The translations under genes were made by a program, and so were the position numbers. Below are positions 1 to 9,061 of a stretch of 42,626 bases of DNA, piece by piece. The notes under the pieces were generated by a model. It searched no databases and was not told the DNA's origin. It saw only the letters and a program-made list of their open reading frames with translations. The stretch spans positions 1 through 42,626 of the forward strand of contig SBBG01000237.1 in the NCBI GenBank assembly GCA_005240065.1, written 5' to 3'. Each line of letters opens with the position of its first letter. Position 1 is the stretch's first letter. The stretch is from Gammaproteobacteria bacterium (lineage in GTDB: Bacteria; Pseudomonadota; Gammaproteobacteria; Ga0077554; Ga007554).

Positions 1-1
1 G

Positions 2-1552
2 ACCAGCGGCACGCCTGCCGTACCTTCCGAGCCCGCCAGCCAGACTACCGCAGCAGCGCCTGCGCCCGCCGCTCCGGCGGCGAGCACCGTTCCGGTGATG
101 AAGGAAAGCGGGTTGCAGACCGGGCAGCGCATCCGTGTCAAGACTGATGTGCTGGATGTCGAGATCGACACTATGGGCGGTGATTTGCGCAAGGCGGATC
201 TGCTGGCTTATCCAGTGAAAGTGGACAAGCCCGGTGAACCGGTGCGCCTGCTCAACGATGCCGAGGCGGATACCTTCATCGCCCAGTCCGGCCTGCTGTC
301 GAGCCGCCCTGCGCCCGACCACCACGCCGCGTTCACCGCCGACAAGACCAGTTACCGGTTGGGGGCGGATGGCGCCAATGAGATCAAGGTGCCGTTGCGC
401 TGGACGGGGCCGGACGGCGTGGCCGTCACTAAGACCTATACTTTCCATCGCGGCAGTTATGTCGTCGATGTCGAACAGACGGTCAGTAACGCTTCGGCGG
501 CGCCGTGGACGGGCCGCCAATACCGGCAATTCCAGCGCCGCGATCCCTCCACCGGCGGCATGCAATTAATCTATACCTATACCGGAGGTGTCCTCTACAG
601 CGCGGATAAAAAGTACGAGAAAATCGCCTTCGACGACATGGCGGAAGAAAATCTCAGCCGTGACATCAAGGACGGTTGGGCGGCGATGATCCAGCATTAT
701 TTCCTCGGCGCATGGATACCTAAGGCCGGCGAGTCCAATCATTATTACAGCAAGTCTCTGGGCGACAAACGCTATGTGCTTGGTTTGGCCTCGCCCGAAG
801 CGACGGTTCAGCCCGGGCAAAGCAGCACCTTCAACAGCCGTCTGTTCATCGGCCCGAAATTGCAGGACACGCTGGAAAAGGTCGCGCCCGGCCTGGAGCT
901 GACGGTGGATTACGGTATGCTCACCATCATCGCCAAGCCGCTGTTCTGGCTCATGGAGTGGCTGTACAAGGGGGTGCAGAACTGGGGTTGGTCGATCATT
1001 CTGGTGACACTGATCATCAAGCTGGCGTTCTTCAAGCTGTCCGAGACCAGCTATCGCTCAATGGCCAACATGCGCCGTCTCCAGCCCAAGATGACCGCAC
1101 TCAAGGAGCGCTATGGCGACGACCGGCAGCGTTTCAGTCAAGCGATGATGGATCTGTATAAGAAGGAAAAGGTCAATCCGATGGGCGGTTGCCTGCCCAT
1201 CCTGGTGCAGATCCCGGTATTTATTGCCCTGTACTGGGTGTTGCTGGAGAGCGTCGAGCTGCGCCAGGCGCCGTTCATGTTGTGGATACAGGATCTCTCC
1301 ACGCGCGATCCTTATTATGTGTTGCCGCTGCTGATGGGTATATCGATGTTCATCCAGCAAAAGCTCAACCCGCCGCCACCCGATCCGATGATGGCGAAGA
1401 TGATCAAGCTGATGCCGTTCATCTTCACGCCATTCTTCGCTTTCTTCCCGGCAGGACTGGTGTTGTACTGGGTGGTCAATAATATCCTGTCCATTGCCCA
1501 GCAGTGGTACATTACCCGGCGTATGGAGCAGCAGGCCGCCAAGGCGGAGTAG
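2..1552 (+). CDS. yidC: YidC membrane protein insertase (5' truncated by window edge)
   Basis: YidC inserts and folds inner-membrane proteins, alone or with SecYEG. The frame is open from base 2, so the listed ATG at 95 is internal; about 516 residues are visible against about 548 in E. coli, so only the N-terminal membrane anchor and a few residues are missing. The first visible residues form an Ala/Pro/Thr-rich linker, followed by the periplasmic P1 beta domain and the conserved C-terminal membrane core (from [13 protein letters not shown] onward, then [23 protein letters not shown] and FPAGLVLYW). The Lys in LIIKLAFF sits where E. coli has the hydrophilic-groove Arg366. mnmE follows at 82 bp, the usual rpmH-rnpA-yidC-mnmE order. 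Identification is secure. Confidence 0.97.
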   Translation, partial: TSGTPAVPSEPASQTTAAAPAPAAPAASTVPVMKESGLQTGQRIRVKTDVLDVEIDTMGGDLRKADLLAYPVKVDKPGEPVRLLNDAEADTFIAQSGLLSSRPAPDHHAAFTADKTSYRLGADGANEIKVPLRWTGPDGVAVTKTYTFHRGSYVVDVEQTVSNASAAPWTGRQYRQFQRRDPSTGGMQLIYTYTGGVLYSADKKYEKIAFDDMAEENLSRDIKDGWAAMIQHYFLGAWIPKAGESNHYYSKSLGDKRYVLGLASPEATVQPGQSSTFNSRLFIGPKLQDTLEKVAPGLELTVDYGMLTIIAKPLFWLMEWLYKGVQNWGWSIILVTLIIKLAFFKLSETSYRSMANMRRLQPKMTALKERYGDDRQRFSQAMMDLYKKEKVNPMGGCLPILVQIPVFIALYWVLLESVELRQAPFMLWIQDLSTRDPYYVLPLLMGISMFIQQKLNPPPPDPMMAKMIKLMPFIFTPFFAFFPAGLVLYWVVNNILSIAQQWYITRRMEQQAAKAE

Positions 1553-1564
1553 GGCCGGCCGTAG

Positions 1565-1620
1565 GGTGCGCCGCGCGCACCATTCATTCGATCATGCACA
1601 GGGTGCGCATGGCGCACCCT
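1565..1620. repeat. Two tandem REP-like palindromes
   Basis: Two GC-rich palindromes lie in the yidC-mnmE gap. The first is GGTGCGC-CGC-GCGCACC (1565-1581). The second is AGGGTGCGC-ATG-GCGCACCCT (1600-1620), a perfect 9-bp stem with a 3-base loop. There is no U-run after either, so they look more like dispersed palindromic repeats than a terminator. A related unit, beginning GTAGGG like the first, occurs between accB and accC at 19376-19396. Confidence 0.6.
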
Positions 1621-1634
1621 GTGGCGATAAACCC

Positions 1635-3002
1635 ATGAACATCGCCACCGACACCATCGTCGCGCTCGCCACCCCGCCGGGGCGGGGCGGGGTGGGCATC
1701 GTCCGCGTCTCCGGGCCGCTGGCGCCGGATATTACGCGCGCCATGCTGGCTGGTGCTGTTCCCGCGCCGCGCCGTGCCGAATATTTGCCGTTTCATGATG
1801 CCGATGGCGGTGTGATCGACACCGGCATTGCGCTCTATTTTCCCGCGCCCCATTCCTTCACCGGCGAAGACGTGCTCGAATTGCAGGGCCACGGTGGGCC
1901 GGTGGTGCTGGATCTGCTGATCAGGCGCATCCTCGCGTTGGGCGCGCGGCCGGCCCGTCCCGGCGAATTCTCCGAGCGCGCCTTTCTCAACGACAAGATC
2001 GACCTGGTGCAGGCCGAGGCCATCGCCGATCTCATCGACAGCGCCTCCGAGCAGGCGGCGCGCGCCGCGTCGCGTTCTTTGCAGGGCGAGTTTTCGGCGC
2101 GCGTCAACGAACTCATCGAGCGGCTGATCGCGCTGCGCATGTATGTGGAGTCAGCCATTGATTTTCCCGAGGAGGAAATCGATTTTCTTTCCGAGGGCAA
2201 TGTCGGTGCGCGTCTCGACGAGATCACCGGCGGCGTGCGACAGGTACTCGATTCCGCTCGCCAAGGCAGCCTGCTGCGCGAGGGCATGACGGTGGTGATC
2301 GCCGGCCGCCCCAATGCCGGCAAATCGAGCCTGCTCAATCGCCTCGCCTGCCGCGATGCGGCCATCGTCACCAATATCCCCGGCACCACCCGCGACGTGC
2401 TGCGCGAGCACATCACCCTCGACGGTTTGCCGCTGCACATCATCGACACCGCCGGACTGCGTGACAGCGATGACCCCGTCGAACAGCAAGGCATCCAGCG
2501 TGCCTGGGGCGAGATCGCGCGCGCCGATCGCCTGCTGCTGATGATCGATGACAGCGTGGAAGCCGACGATGAATGGGGCGATGAATTGCGCGAAATCCTG
2601 CGCAAGCTGCCGCAGGGCCTGTCCATCACCGTGGTGCGCAACAAGATCGACCTGAGCGGCCGCGCGCCGGGCCTCCGTGAATGCGCCCATGGGCCGGAGG
2701 TTGCCCTGTCGGCGCAGACCGGCGAAGGTATTGAGGCGCTGCGTGAACACCTCAAGGTATCCATCGGTTACGGTGGCGCCGGCGAAGGCGGCTTCATGGC
2801 ACGCCGCCGCCACATCGACGCCTTGCGCCGCGCACACGATACGCTGGAAAATGCCAGCGGCCGGTTCCGCCATCACCGCGCCGGAGAATTGCTCGCCGAA
2901 GATTTGCGCCAGACGCAAGACATGCTTTCCGAAATCACTGGCGAGTTTGGTTCCGACGAGTTACTGGGAAGAATATTTTCCAGTTTTTGTATTGGCAAGT
3001 AA
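1635..3002 (+). CDS. mnmE: tRNA uridine-5-carboxymethylaminomethyl modification GTPase MnmE
   Basis: MnmE works with MnmG to modify the wobble uridine (cmnm5U) of several tRNAs, using methylene-tetrahydrofolate and GTP hydrolysis. The ORF track starts at 1494, but homology begins at [19 protein letters not shown], giving an ATG at 1635 and 455 residues, the usual family length. The N-terminal tetrahydrofolate-binding domain is followed by the inserted G domain: G1 [10 protein letters not shown]2 with IPGTTRD, G3 DTAG, G4 NKID, and a G5-like SAQTG. The protein ends in FCIGK, which carries the conserved C-terminal Cys. It lies directly downstream of yidC on the same strand. No odd features are seen. 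Confidence 0.97.
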   Translation: MNIATDTIVALATPPGRGGVGIVRVSGPLAPDITRAMLAGAVPAPRRAEYLPFHDADGGVIDTGIALYFPAPHSFTGEDVLELQGHGGPVVLDLLIRRILALGARPARPGEFSERAFLNDKIDLVQAEAIADLIDSASEQAARAASRSLQGEFSARVNELIERLIALRMYVESAIDFPEEEIDFLSEGNVGARLDEITGGVRQVLDSARQGSLLREGMTVVIAGRPNAGKSSLLNRLACRDAAIVTNIPGTTRDVLREHITLDGLPLHIIDTAGLRDSDDPVEQQGIQRAWGEIARADRLLLMIDDSVEADDEWGDELREILRKLPQGLSITVVRNKIDLSGRAPGLRECAHGPEVALSAQTGEGIEALREHLKVSIGYGGAGEGGFMARRRHIDALRRAHDTLENASGRFRHHRAGELLAEDLRQTQDMLSEITGEFGSDELLGRIFSSFCIGK

Positions 3003-3046
3003 GCCTTCAGCTATCCCCGTTTTCAGATTGATCCTGGATTACCTAT

Positions 3047-3196
3047 GGAAGCTCTGAATAATTCCATCCTGGAATTTTCAGGGCAGAAAAGCAAAAATGT
3101 GACTTTTGCTTTTCTTCATTTTTCAATCACTTGGGGTGATTGAAAAATGCTGGCGCCTCCGTGTGCCGCGGAACCTCTGAATTGATCAGAGGTTCC
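3047..3196. mobile_element. 150-bp MITE-like element with inverted termini and 5-bp target duplication
   Basis: The left end GGAAGCTCTGAATAATTC and the reverse complement of the right end, GGAACCTCTGATCAATTC, match at 15 of 18 bases. The element is flanked directly by CCTAT on both sides (3042-3046 and 3197-3201), a 5-bp target duplication. It has no coding capacity. The interior is almost entirely hairpins: 3054-3081 (stem with one bulge), 3085-3115 (12-bp perfect stem, 7-base loop), 3119-3147 (12-bp perfect stem, 5-base loop) and 3170-3196 (11-bp perfect stem, 5-base loop). This is the structure of a non-autonomous miniature element. I cannot assign the parent IS family. Confidence 0.8.
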
Positions 3197-3270
3197 CCTA
3201 TCTCTTTTCTCTCTTTTCCCTGTGCAAGCCTTACCTTTACAAGGTTATCAGGGCGTTTTTCACAAATCCC

Positions 3271-3297
3271 TAAAGCTTCTTTAGATCTCGCCGCTAG
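3271..3297 (+). promoter_or_regulatory. Sigma-28 (FliA) type promoter of the first MCP operon
   Basis: TAAAGCTT, 11 bases, GCCGCTAG. The flagellar sigma-28 consensus is TAAAGTTT-N11-GCCGATAA, so 7 of 8 and 6 of 8 positions match with exact spacing. The predicted start lies about 50 bases before the MCP ATG at 3356. A promoter of the same form precedes the other MCP gene in this window. Confidence 0.75.
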
Positions 3298-3355
3298 AGC
3301 GACGTGAGGCTCAAAGAATAATGGCCAAGGGTCATTGTATTAGGGATGGTGCAAA

Positions 3356-4948
3356 ATGAATATCAAGCGAAAGATATGGTCTCTGCCGGTTGCCGCGGTG
3401 CTGATTTTCATGATTGGCATCGCGGTCAATTACGTATTTTCTTCGTCGACTTCCACCTTGCTGGATCGGGTACATGAAATCGATTATCCGTTCCTGGATA
3501 ACACGCAGCAGCTTATCTCCGAGCTCAAAGGTATTCAGGAAAATCTGAAAAACGCGGTGACGGCCAATGACAGGCAAGGGCTGGCGATGGCCGCGGAGAA
3601 GGCGGCCAATTTCAGGAAGAACCTGGCCGCGCTGGCGGCCATTCCCGGCAAACAGAAAGAGGCGGAAGAGATCGGCAAGAAGTTTGACGATTATTACCAG
3701 GCGGCCAGCGATGCCGCGGCCATCATGCTGGGCGAGAAAAGCGGTGATATTGGCGCTGCCGCCGGCAAGATGCAGACGGCGCTGGAGGCATTGAATACCG
3801 CGCTCAATTCCGCCAGGGAACTTGCGGCCGGGGAATTCGATGCGGGGCTGGCCGGGATACAAAGCAATGTCGAGCGCGGACTGATAGCGAACATCGCTGT
3901 CGGGGTGGTGGTTATGCTGGGTTTGGGGCTGATTTCCTATTTCGTCATCGCTTCCATCACTGCCAGCCTGAAAGAAATTCTAGGCCGCGTCGAGGATATT
4001 GCCAACGGTGACGCCGATCTCACCAGGAAGGTGAATGTCTCCAGCAACGATGAGTTTGGTTATCTCGCGAGCCTGATCAACAAGTTCATCGGTAATCTGC
4101 ACAGTGTGATGTCGCGCGTGGCAGCGATTGCGAAAGATGTGCGGCATTCCTCGTCGGAGCTTGCATCCGCCACCTCCGGTTTGTCTCAGGGAGGACAGAT
4201 GCAGGCCGATCAGGTGACGCGCATCGCCCGCGCCATGGAGGAAGTGTCGGCGACGATTACCGAGATGGAAAGAAGCAGCACCAGCGCGGCGGATTCCGCC
4301 ACGGTGACCTATCAGGCCGCGAAAGACGGCGGGTTGGTCATTCAGGGCACCATCGACAGCATGCGCAAGGTGTCGGATTCCGTGAACGAGGCCGCCCGCA
4401 TGGTGCAAGCTCTGGGCGAAAGCTCCACCCATATCGGCGAAGTGATCCGTGTGATCCGGGATATCGCCGATCAGACCAATTTGCTGGCATTGAACGCCGC
4501 CATCGAGGCGGCACGCGCCGGCGAACAGGGACGCGGCTTCGCGGTGGTGGCCGATGAGGTGCGTAATTTGGCGGGGCGAACTTCCAAGGCGACCTTGGAG
4601 ATCAACCAGATGATCGAGAAGATTCAGAGTGAGGTCGGCGCCACAGTCAATTGTATTTCGGCCGGGAACGAGGCGGCGTCGATCGGCAAGGAACGGGCGG
4701 CCAGCGCCCAATCGGCATTGGAGAGCATACTCGCCAGTATCGATGGTGTCGGTGGCTTGATCCGTGAAATCGCCACGGCGACGGAGAACGTCACGCATGG
4801 CGTGCAGGGGATCACCAGCGAAACCGATCAGATTGCCGGTGTCGCGCAAAACAGTTTGGCGCAGACCCGGCAAGCCATGCAGCAAAGCGACAAACTGAAC
4901 GATGCAACAGAGCAGTTGGACAAGATGGTGGGCAGTTTCAAACTTTAA
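3356..4948 (+). CDS. Methyl-accepting chemotaxis protein
   Basis: This is a membrane chemoreceptor that signals to CheA/CheW and steers flagellar rotation. The 530 residues contain a first membrane segment near residues 8-30, a mostly helical periplasmic sensor to about 175, a second membrane segment around 178-205, a HAMP domain to about 255, and a long cytoplasmic coiled coil. The highly conserved hairpin tip [20 protein letters not shown] lies near residue 370. There is no C-terminal NWETF-like pentapeptide. AGGGATGG precedes the ATG. It is first in an apparent operon with a porin and a small periplasmic binding protein and has a sigma-28-type promoter. The ligand cannot be read from sequence; the neighbours suggest an anion such as phosphate, which is inference. 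Confidence 0.95.
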   Translation: MNIKRKIWSLPVAAVLIFMIGIAVNYVFSSSTSTLLDRVHEIDYPFLDNTQQLISELKGIQENLKNAVTANDRQGLAMAAEKAANFRKNLAALAAIPGKQKEAEEIGKKFDDYYQAASDAAAIMLGEKSGDIGAAAGKMQTALEALNTALNSARELAAGEFDAGLAGIQSNVERGLIANIAVGVVVMLGLGLISYFVIASITASLKEILGRVEDIANGDADLTRKVNVSSNDEFGYLASLINKFIGNLHSVMSRVAAIAKDVRHSSSELASATSGLSQGGQMQADQVTRIARAMEEVSATITEMERSSTSAADSATVTYQAAKDGGLVIQGTIDSMRKVSDSVNEAARMVQALGESSTHIGEVIRVIRDIADQTNLLALNAAIEAARAGEQGRGFAVVADEVRNLAGRTSKATLEINQMIEKIQSEVGATVNCISAGNEAASIGKERAASAQSALESILASIDGVGGLIREIATATENVTHGVQGITSETDQIAGVAQNSLAQTRQAMQQSDKLNDATEQLDKMVGSFKL

Positions 4949-4966
4949 CATTGCAAGGAGAAGGGC

Positions 4967-6022
4967 ATGCGGTCGAGTTGCAAAAAGTATTTGGCTGTCG
5001 CGATGAGCGGCATCAGTTTGGCGGCTGGAGCTCAGTCAGCGCTGGCGGTGGAGATAAACGACAAGCTGTCGATTTACGGCTATGGTCATCAGGCTTATCT
5101 ACGCGCCAGCGACAATGCTTATCTCGAGGCGGACAAGAAGGGTGACTTGAGTTACGGCGCTCTTGCGCTGGTGTTTGCCGCGACACTGGATGACAAGACC
5201 AAGGTCTGGGCAAGCTTGCACAATACGCTAGAAAGGACGCTTATCGATTGGGTTTACGTTAATCGCCAGATGAGCGCCGGTCTTTCGCTGCGCGCTGGCC
5301 AAGTAAAGTTGCCGCTGGGATTGTACAACGAGATTCGTGATATCAAGTATCTGCATCTTTCCACCTTGGCTCCGGCCCTCTATCAGGAAGCCACAAGAAT
5401 CGCTGATGAAGCCTATCGTGGTATCGGCTTGAATTACAATCATGACATCGGTGTGGGTAGCCTCTCCTGGGATGGTTATGTGGGCCAGATAGTCAATCTT
5501 GAAGTCGTTTCAGGAATGGCGGGCGAGAAGATGCGGCGTCTGGTGGGCGGCCGCGTTACTTACTCGACCCCGGTGGATGGGCTGCGGTTCATGGTGTCGG
5601 CCTATGACGGCAAGGTGGAAAAGATGGGCGGTCTCGAAGACGGTCGCAGAACGTGGATAGTGTCGGCCGATTACAAGGCGAACAACCTCGATCTCAAGGC
5701 CGAATATGCGCCGATGAAATTTTTCGGTATGAAGAGCAAAACTTATTACGCGCAGGCAGGCTATACCCTTGCCGAGAAGTGGACACCCTTTGCCCGCTAC
5801 GACTATGTTACGACCGACAGCACGCAGAGCGACGTCCCTTCCTTTTACCAAAAAACCGCGAGCCTTGGCGTGGGGTACAGGTTCAGCGACAACATTGGTT
5901 TCCGCCTGGAGAACCACTGGAGTCGCGGCTACGCCTTGCCCGTCGCTTCGGGTGAAATCGTTGCGGGTGCCGGCAAGAACAATTGGAACATGTTTGCGGC
6001 CAGCATCAACTTCATATTTTGA
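4967..6022 (+). CDS. Outer-membrane porin, phosphate-selective-porin-like
   Basis: A 351-residue beta-barrel protein with an N-terminal signal peptide that probably ends AQSALA before VEIND. The body is rich in alternating aromatic and polar residues (YGYGHQAYLR, ARYDYVT, SLGVGYRF), and the final residue is Phe in SINFIF, the C-terminal signature for BAM-dependent outer-membrane insertion. The segment LRAGQVKLPLGLYNE is typical of the OprP/DcaP-like porin superfamily. An AAGGAG ribosome site sits just before the ATG. The gene starts 18 bases after the MCP stop and is followed 17 bases later by a binding-protein gene, so the three are probably co-transcribed. Substrate specificity is not proven; anion or phosphate uptake is a guess from the neighbour. 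Confidence 0.8.
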   Translation: MRSSCKKYLAVAMSGISLAAGAQSALAVEINDKLSIYGYGHQAYLRASDNAYLEADKKGDLSYGALALVFAATLDDKTKVWASLHNTLERTLIDWVYVNRQMSAGLSLRAGQVKLPLGLYNEIRDIKYLHLSTLAPALYQEATRIADEAYRGIGLNYNHDIGVGSLSWDGYVGQIVNLEVVSGMAGEKMRRLVGGRVTYSTPVDGLRFMVSAYDGKVEKMGGLEDGRRTWIVSADYKANNLDLKAEYAPMKFFGMKSKTYYAQAGYTLAEKWTPFARYDYVTTDSTQSDVPSFYQKTASLGVGYRFSDNIGFRLENHWSRGYALPVASGEIVAGAGKNNWNMFAASINFIF

Positions 6023-6039
6023 GGCGGAGGGAAAAGAAC

Positions 6040-6462
6040 ATGAAAGTGAATTTGCGTAGCATTGCGGCGATGGTTATGGCCGCCATAATGGCCCTGCCCG
6101 CCTGGGCCGGAGATGTGGTGGTGATCGTCAACAAGGGCAACAGCAATGCCGTGGATAAGGCATTTATTGTAAAAGTCTATACCGGTGAGGCCAAAGCCTG
6201 GGCCGATGGTGGCCCGGTATTCGCCGTCGATCAGGGCGAGGGCAACCCAGTCCGAGCGGATTTCTACGGTAACATCCTGGGCAAGAGCGTGGCCAACATG
6301 AAGGCGCTGTGGGCGCAGAACATCTTCGCCGGCAAGGCGCTGCCACCCAAGATTGTCGATCAGGATGCCGAGGTCAAGAAGGTGGTTGGCGCCAACAAGA
6401 ATGCGATTGGTTACATAAGTGCTTCCAGTGTGGATGACACTGTCAAAGTGATCGTTAAGTAA
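6040..6462 (+). CDS. Small PstS-like periplasmic substrate-binding protein
   Basis: The ORF track begins at 5983, but an ATG at 6040 preceded by GGCGGAGGG gives MKVNLRSIAAMVMAAIMALPAWA, a clean signal peptide, and a 140-residue product. The mature part (GDVVVIVNKGNSNAV, VYTGEAKAWADGG, AIGYISASSVDD) matches the short phosphate ABC transporter substrate-binding-like family. It is roughly half the length of true PstS, so it probably represents a single lobe or compact fold. No pstCAB genes are nearby. Its position behind an MCP and a porin suggests that it could present a ligand to the receptor, but this is inference. Confidence 0.8.
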   Translation: MKVNLRSIAAMVMAAIMALPAWAGDVVVIVNKGNSNAVDKAFIVKVYTGEAKAWADGGPVFAVDQGEGNPVRADFYGNILGKSVANMKALWAQNIFAGKALPPKIVDQDAEVKKVVGANKNAIGYISASSVDDTVKVIVK

Positions 6463-6473
6463 TCCTCTCTGCC

Positions 6474-6505
6474 GCGGGGCGCCGATTATTCGATTGGCGC
6501 TCCGC
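6474..6505. terminator. Bidirectional hairpin between convergent genes
   Basis: GCGGGGCGCC (6474-6483) pairs with GGCGCTCCGC (6496-6505) with one mismatch across a 12-base loop. It lies between the convergent binding-protein gene and the small minus-strand gene. There is no strong U-run, so it is a plausible but imperfect shared terminator. Confidence 0.5.
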
Positions 6506-6512
6506 AGCTTTC

Positions 6513-6815
6513 TCAAAAATCGTCCTCTATCATCTGTTTCAACATCGTCAGCCTGGCGCGTTCCTGTGGTGTGAGATATTTCATCTGGTAGATCTCGACA
6601 GCGCCGGGTGTGGCGAGGATCTTTCCAAATTCTTTTATCCAGGCATCGAGTTTTTCATTCTGGTATCGATAGGCATCGAATGAAAAGGCCGTCCAGCCCT
6701 CGCCATCGCGTCCGGCGAATTCTTCCGGGGATATTTCCTCGAAGGGAAAGATATTTTTCACGCGATCTTCCAGTTCTGGCGAGGCCAGGGAGAGTTGGGG
6801 TGGTGGTTCAGTCAT
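6513..6815 (-). CDS. Small protein of unknown function
   Basis: I do not recognise this family. From the ATG at 6815 it encodes about 100 acidic, soluble residues (MTEPPPQLSLASPELEDRVK); the longer start at 6842 adds nine residues. Neither start has a good ribosome-binding site. There is no signal peptide, membrane segment or Cys pair. The middle (GWTAFSFDAYRYQNEKLDAWIKEFG) and the C-terminal helix (LTPQERARLTMLKQMIEDDF) look like a compact folded domain. Codon use resembles that of its neighbours. It is convergent with the binding-protein gene and divergent from the response-regulator gene. Confidence 0.6.
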   Translation of the reverse strand: MTEPPPQLSLASPELEDRVKNIFPFEEISPEEFAGRDGEGWTAFSFDAYRYQNEKLDAWIKEFGKILATPGAVEIYQMKYLTPQERARLTMLKQMIEDDF

Positions 6816-6986
6816 GGTTGTCGGTCTTTCGATTGCAATCATTCCGGGATGGCATTATTATCCTTGAAAATTAGGCGGTTTAAAAACCTGTCCGCGAATC
6901 AAAATCATGCGAAATCCTGGGGTTTTTAGGGGGTGTGGTGTTGATTGTTCGAAGTAGCCCGTGCTCGGGAGGGGGGTGTGATCGCT

Positions 6987-7652
6987 ATGAGTGATGGCCC
7001 GATCAGCATTCTCCTTGTTGACGACGATCCCGATATGCGCGCCTTGCTGGCGCGTTTTCTTGGCCGGGAATTTTCCGATCTCCATGTTTCTTCGATTGGT
7101 CATCCGCAGGAATTGCAAGAGGCCTTTGCGGCGGGCGATTTCGACCTTGTTGTTACCGATTATCAGGTGCACTGGACAACCGGGCTGGAGGTCTTGCGCG
7201 AGGCCAAGTCACGGTGGCCAGATTGTCCGGTGATCATGTTCACGGCGACCGGCAGCGAGGAAATCGCCGTTGAAGCGATGAAGGCCGATCTCGACGATTA
7301 CATTCTCAAATCGCACGCCCATCTCCCCCGTCTGGCACTCGCGGTGCGCGCGGCGCTGAACAAGTCCCGCCAACGGCAGGCCTTGGCTGATGCCGAATTC
7401 CGCTATCGCGGTCTTTCGATGGCGTGCCGGTGGGCTTATATCAAACCACGTCCGAGGGGCGGATACTGGACGCCAATCCGGCGCTGTTACAGATGCTCGG
7501 ATATCCCGATCTGTCGTCGCTCAAAGCCATCAACGTCACCGATTTGTGTGTGCATGCTGAAGGTTACAGGCGCTTGCAGGAGCTGCTGTTGCGGCGGGAC
7601 GGCAAAATGCGCGGTTATATCGCGCAATTGCGCCGTTATGACGGCAGTGTGA
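6987..7652 (+). pseudogene. Response-regulator receiver part of a frameshifted RR-PAS-GGDEF-EAL gene
   Basis: From the ATG at 6987, preceded by GGGAGGGG, this frame encodes a CheY-like receiver: ILLVDDDPDMRALL (acidic pocket), VVTDYQ with the phospho-acceptor Asp, and MFTATGS. A short helix (NKSRQRQALADAEFRYRGL) follows, which normally leads into a PAS domain. At about 7414-7417 the frame switches. The continuation here (SMACRWAYIKPRPRGG) is not PAS-like, while the frame entered at 7424 carries the expected PAS sequence. One extra T in the TTT run at 7414-7416 would restore GLFDGVPVGLYQTT and give a single protein of about 688 residues. Either the gene is broken, or the base was lost in sequencing or assembly. 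The end at 7652 is the first stop in the shifted frame. Confidence 0.8.
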
Positions 7653-9052
7653 TTTGGGCCGAGACATGCAGCCGCGTTGTGTGTGATGCTGCAGGGCAGG
7701 TGCTGTATCACGAAGGCGCCATACAGGATATCACGGAACGCCGGAGCGCGGAGGCACGGATCCATTATCTGGCGCATCACGATGATCTCACCGGCTTGCC
7801 CAACCGTGTCATGTTCAAGCAACGCCTGGAACAGGCCATTGCCGAGGCCAGACGCTACGGCCACAAAGTCGCGGTATTGCTGCTCGATATGGATCGCTTT
7901 AAAACCATTAACGACACCTTGGGGCATGATGTGGGAGATGGTTTGATCAAAGCGGTGGCGATGCGGCTCAACGGGTGCGTGCGTGAGATTGATACGGTGT
8001 CCCGCCTCGCCGGCGACGAGTTCGCTTTCATTTTGCCGGGATTGGCGGTGGGTGAAGACGCCGCGCGTGTCGCGCAAAAGATTCTGGATGAATTTGCCCA
8101 GCCTTTCTGGGTGTCGGGTTATCAGCTCTTCATCAGCGCCAGCATCGGTATCGCACTCTATCCGGCCGATGGGCAGTGTGTCGATACCCTGTTGAAAAAC
8201 GTCGATGCGGCCATGTATCACACCAAGGAACATGGCCGCAGCGCCTACCAGTTCTACGCCGCTGAAATGAATGCCCGCGCGTTCGAGCGTTTGGCGTTGG
8301 AGCACGCCTTGCGCCATGCGCTCGAGCGCAATGAGCTGGTGCTTCATTATCAGCCGCAAATAGCGCTCGATAGCGGCAAGATTGTGGCGATGGAGGCATT
8401 GCTGCGCTGGCGGCACCCGGAGTTGGGCCTGATTGCGCCGATGCAGTTCATCCCGATTGCCGAAGAGACTGGTATGATCGTGCAGATCGGAGAATGGGTG
8501 TTGCATACGGCATGCGCGCAGAACAAGGTCTGGCAGGAAGCGGGGTTGGCTCCTGTGCGCATGGCCGTCAATCTTTCGGTGCGTCAGTTGCGCCAGCCCA
8601 ATCTGGGGCAGATGATCGAGCGGGTACTGCAGGACAGCAGGCTTGAACCGCGGTACCTCGAATTGGAGCTGACCGAATCCATGCTGATGCAGAATGCCGA
8701 AGTCGCGATTCCTGCGCTGAAGGCGCTGGGGGCGATGGGTATCGAGATCAGTATCGACGATTTCGGTACCGGCTACTCCAGTCTGAGCTACCTCAAACGT
8801 CTGCCGATCCATGCCCTCAAGATCGATCGCTCATTCGTCTGCGATATTCCCGCCGATCACGATGACGCGGCTATCGCCATGGCCATCATCGCCATGGCGC
8901 ACAATCTGGGGATACGGGTGATCGCGGAAGGGGTGGAGACCGCCGCGCAGCAGGGTTTCCTTGTCGATCATTACTGCGACGCCATGCAGGGTTTTCATCT
9001 CAGCACACCATTGCCTGCCTCGGAGGCGGTCCGGTTACTTGCTTGCGCATGA
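7424..9052 (+). pseudogene. PAS-GGDEF-EAL part of the frameshifted cyclic-di-GMP gene
   Basis: This frame encodes a PAS domain (VGLYQTTSEGRILDANPALLQMLGY), then a diguanylate cyclase domain with variant signature AGDEF in place of GGDEF and an upstream RxxD inhibitory site (REID). A c-di-GMP phosphodiesterase domain follows, with EALLRW, the substrate-site Asn in AVNLSVRQ, ELTES, DDFGTGYSS, LKIDRSF and AEGVET. All metal and catalytic residues of the EAL domain appear present, so at least phosphodiesterase activity is plausible. The GTG at 7424 has no ribosome-binding site and lies within the PAS segment, so it is probably not a real start. The natural protein would begin at 6987. The final stop is 9 bases from the convergent cytochrome gene. 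Confidence 0.85.
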
Positions 9053-9061
9053 GACAGGTTT

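Noticed and set aside
7487-8812. 441-residue ORF on the minus strand
   Set aside because: Shadow of the GGDEF-EAL coding region; no domain pattern, and it would mask intact catalytic motifs on the plus strand.
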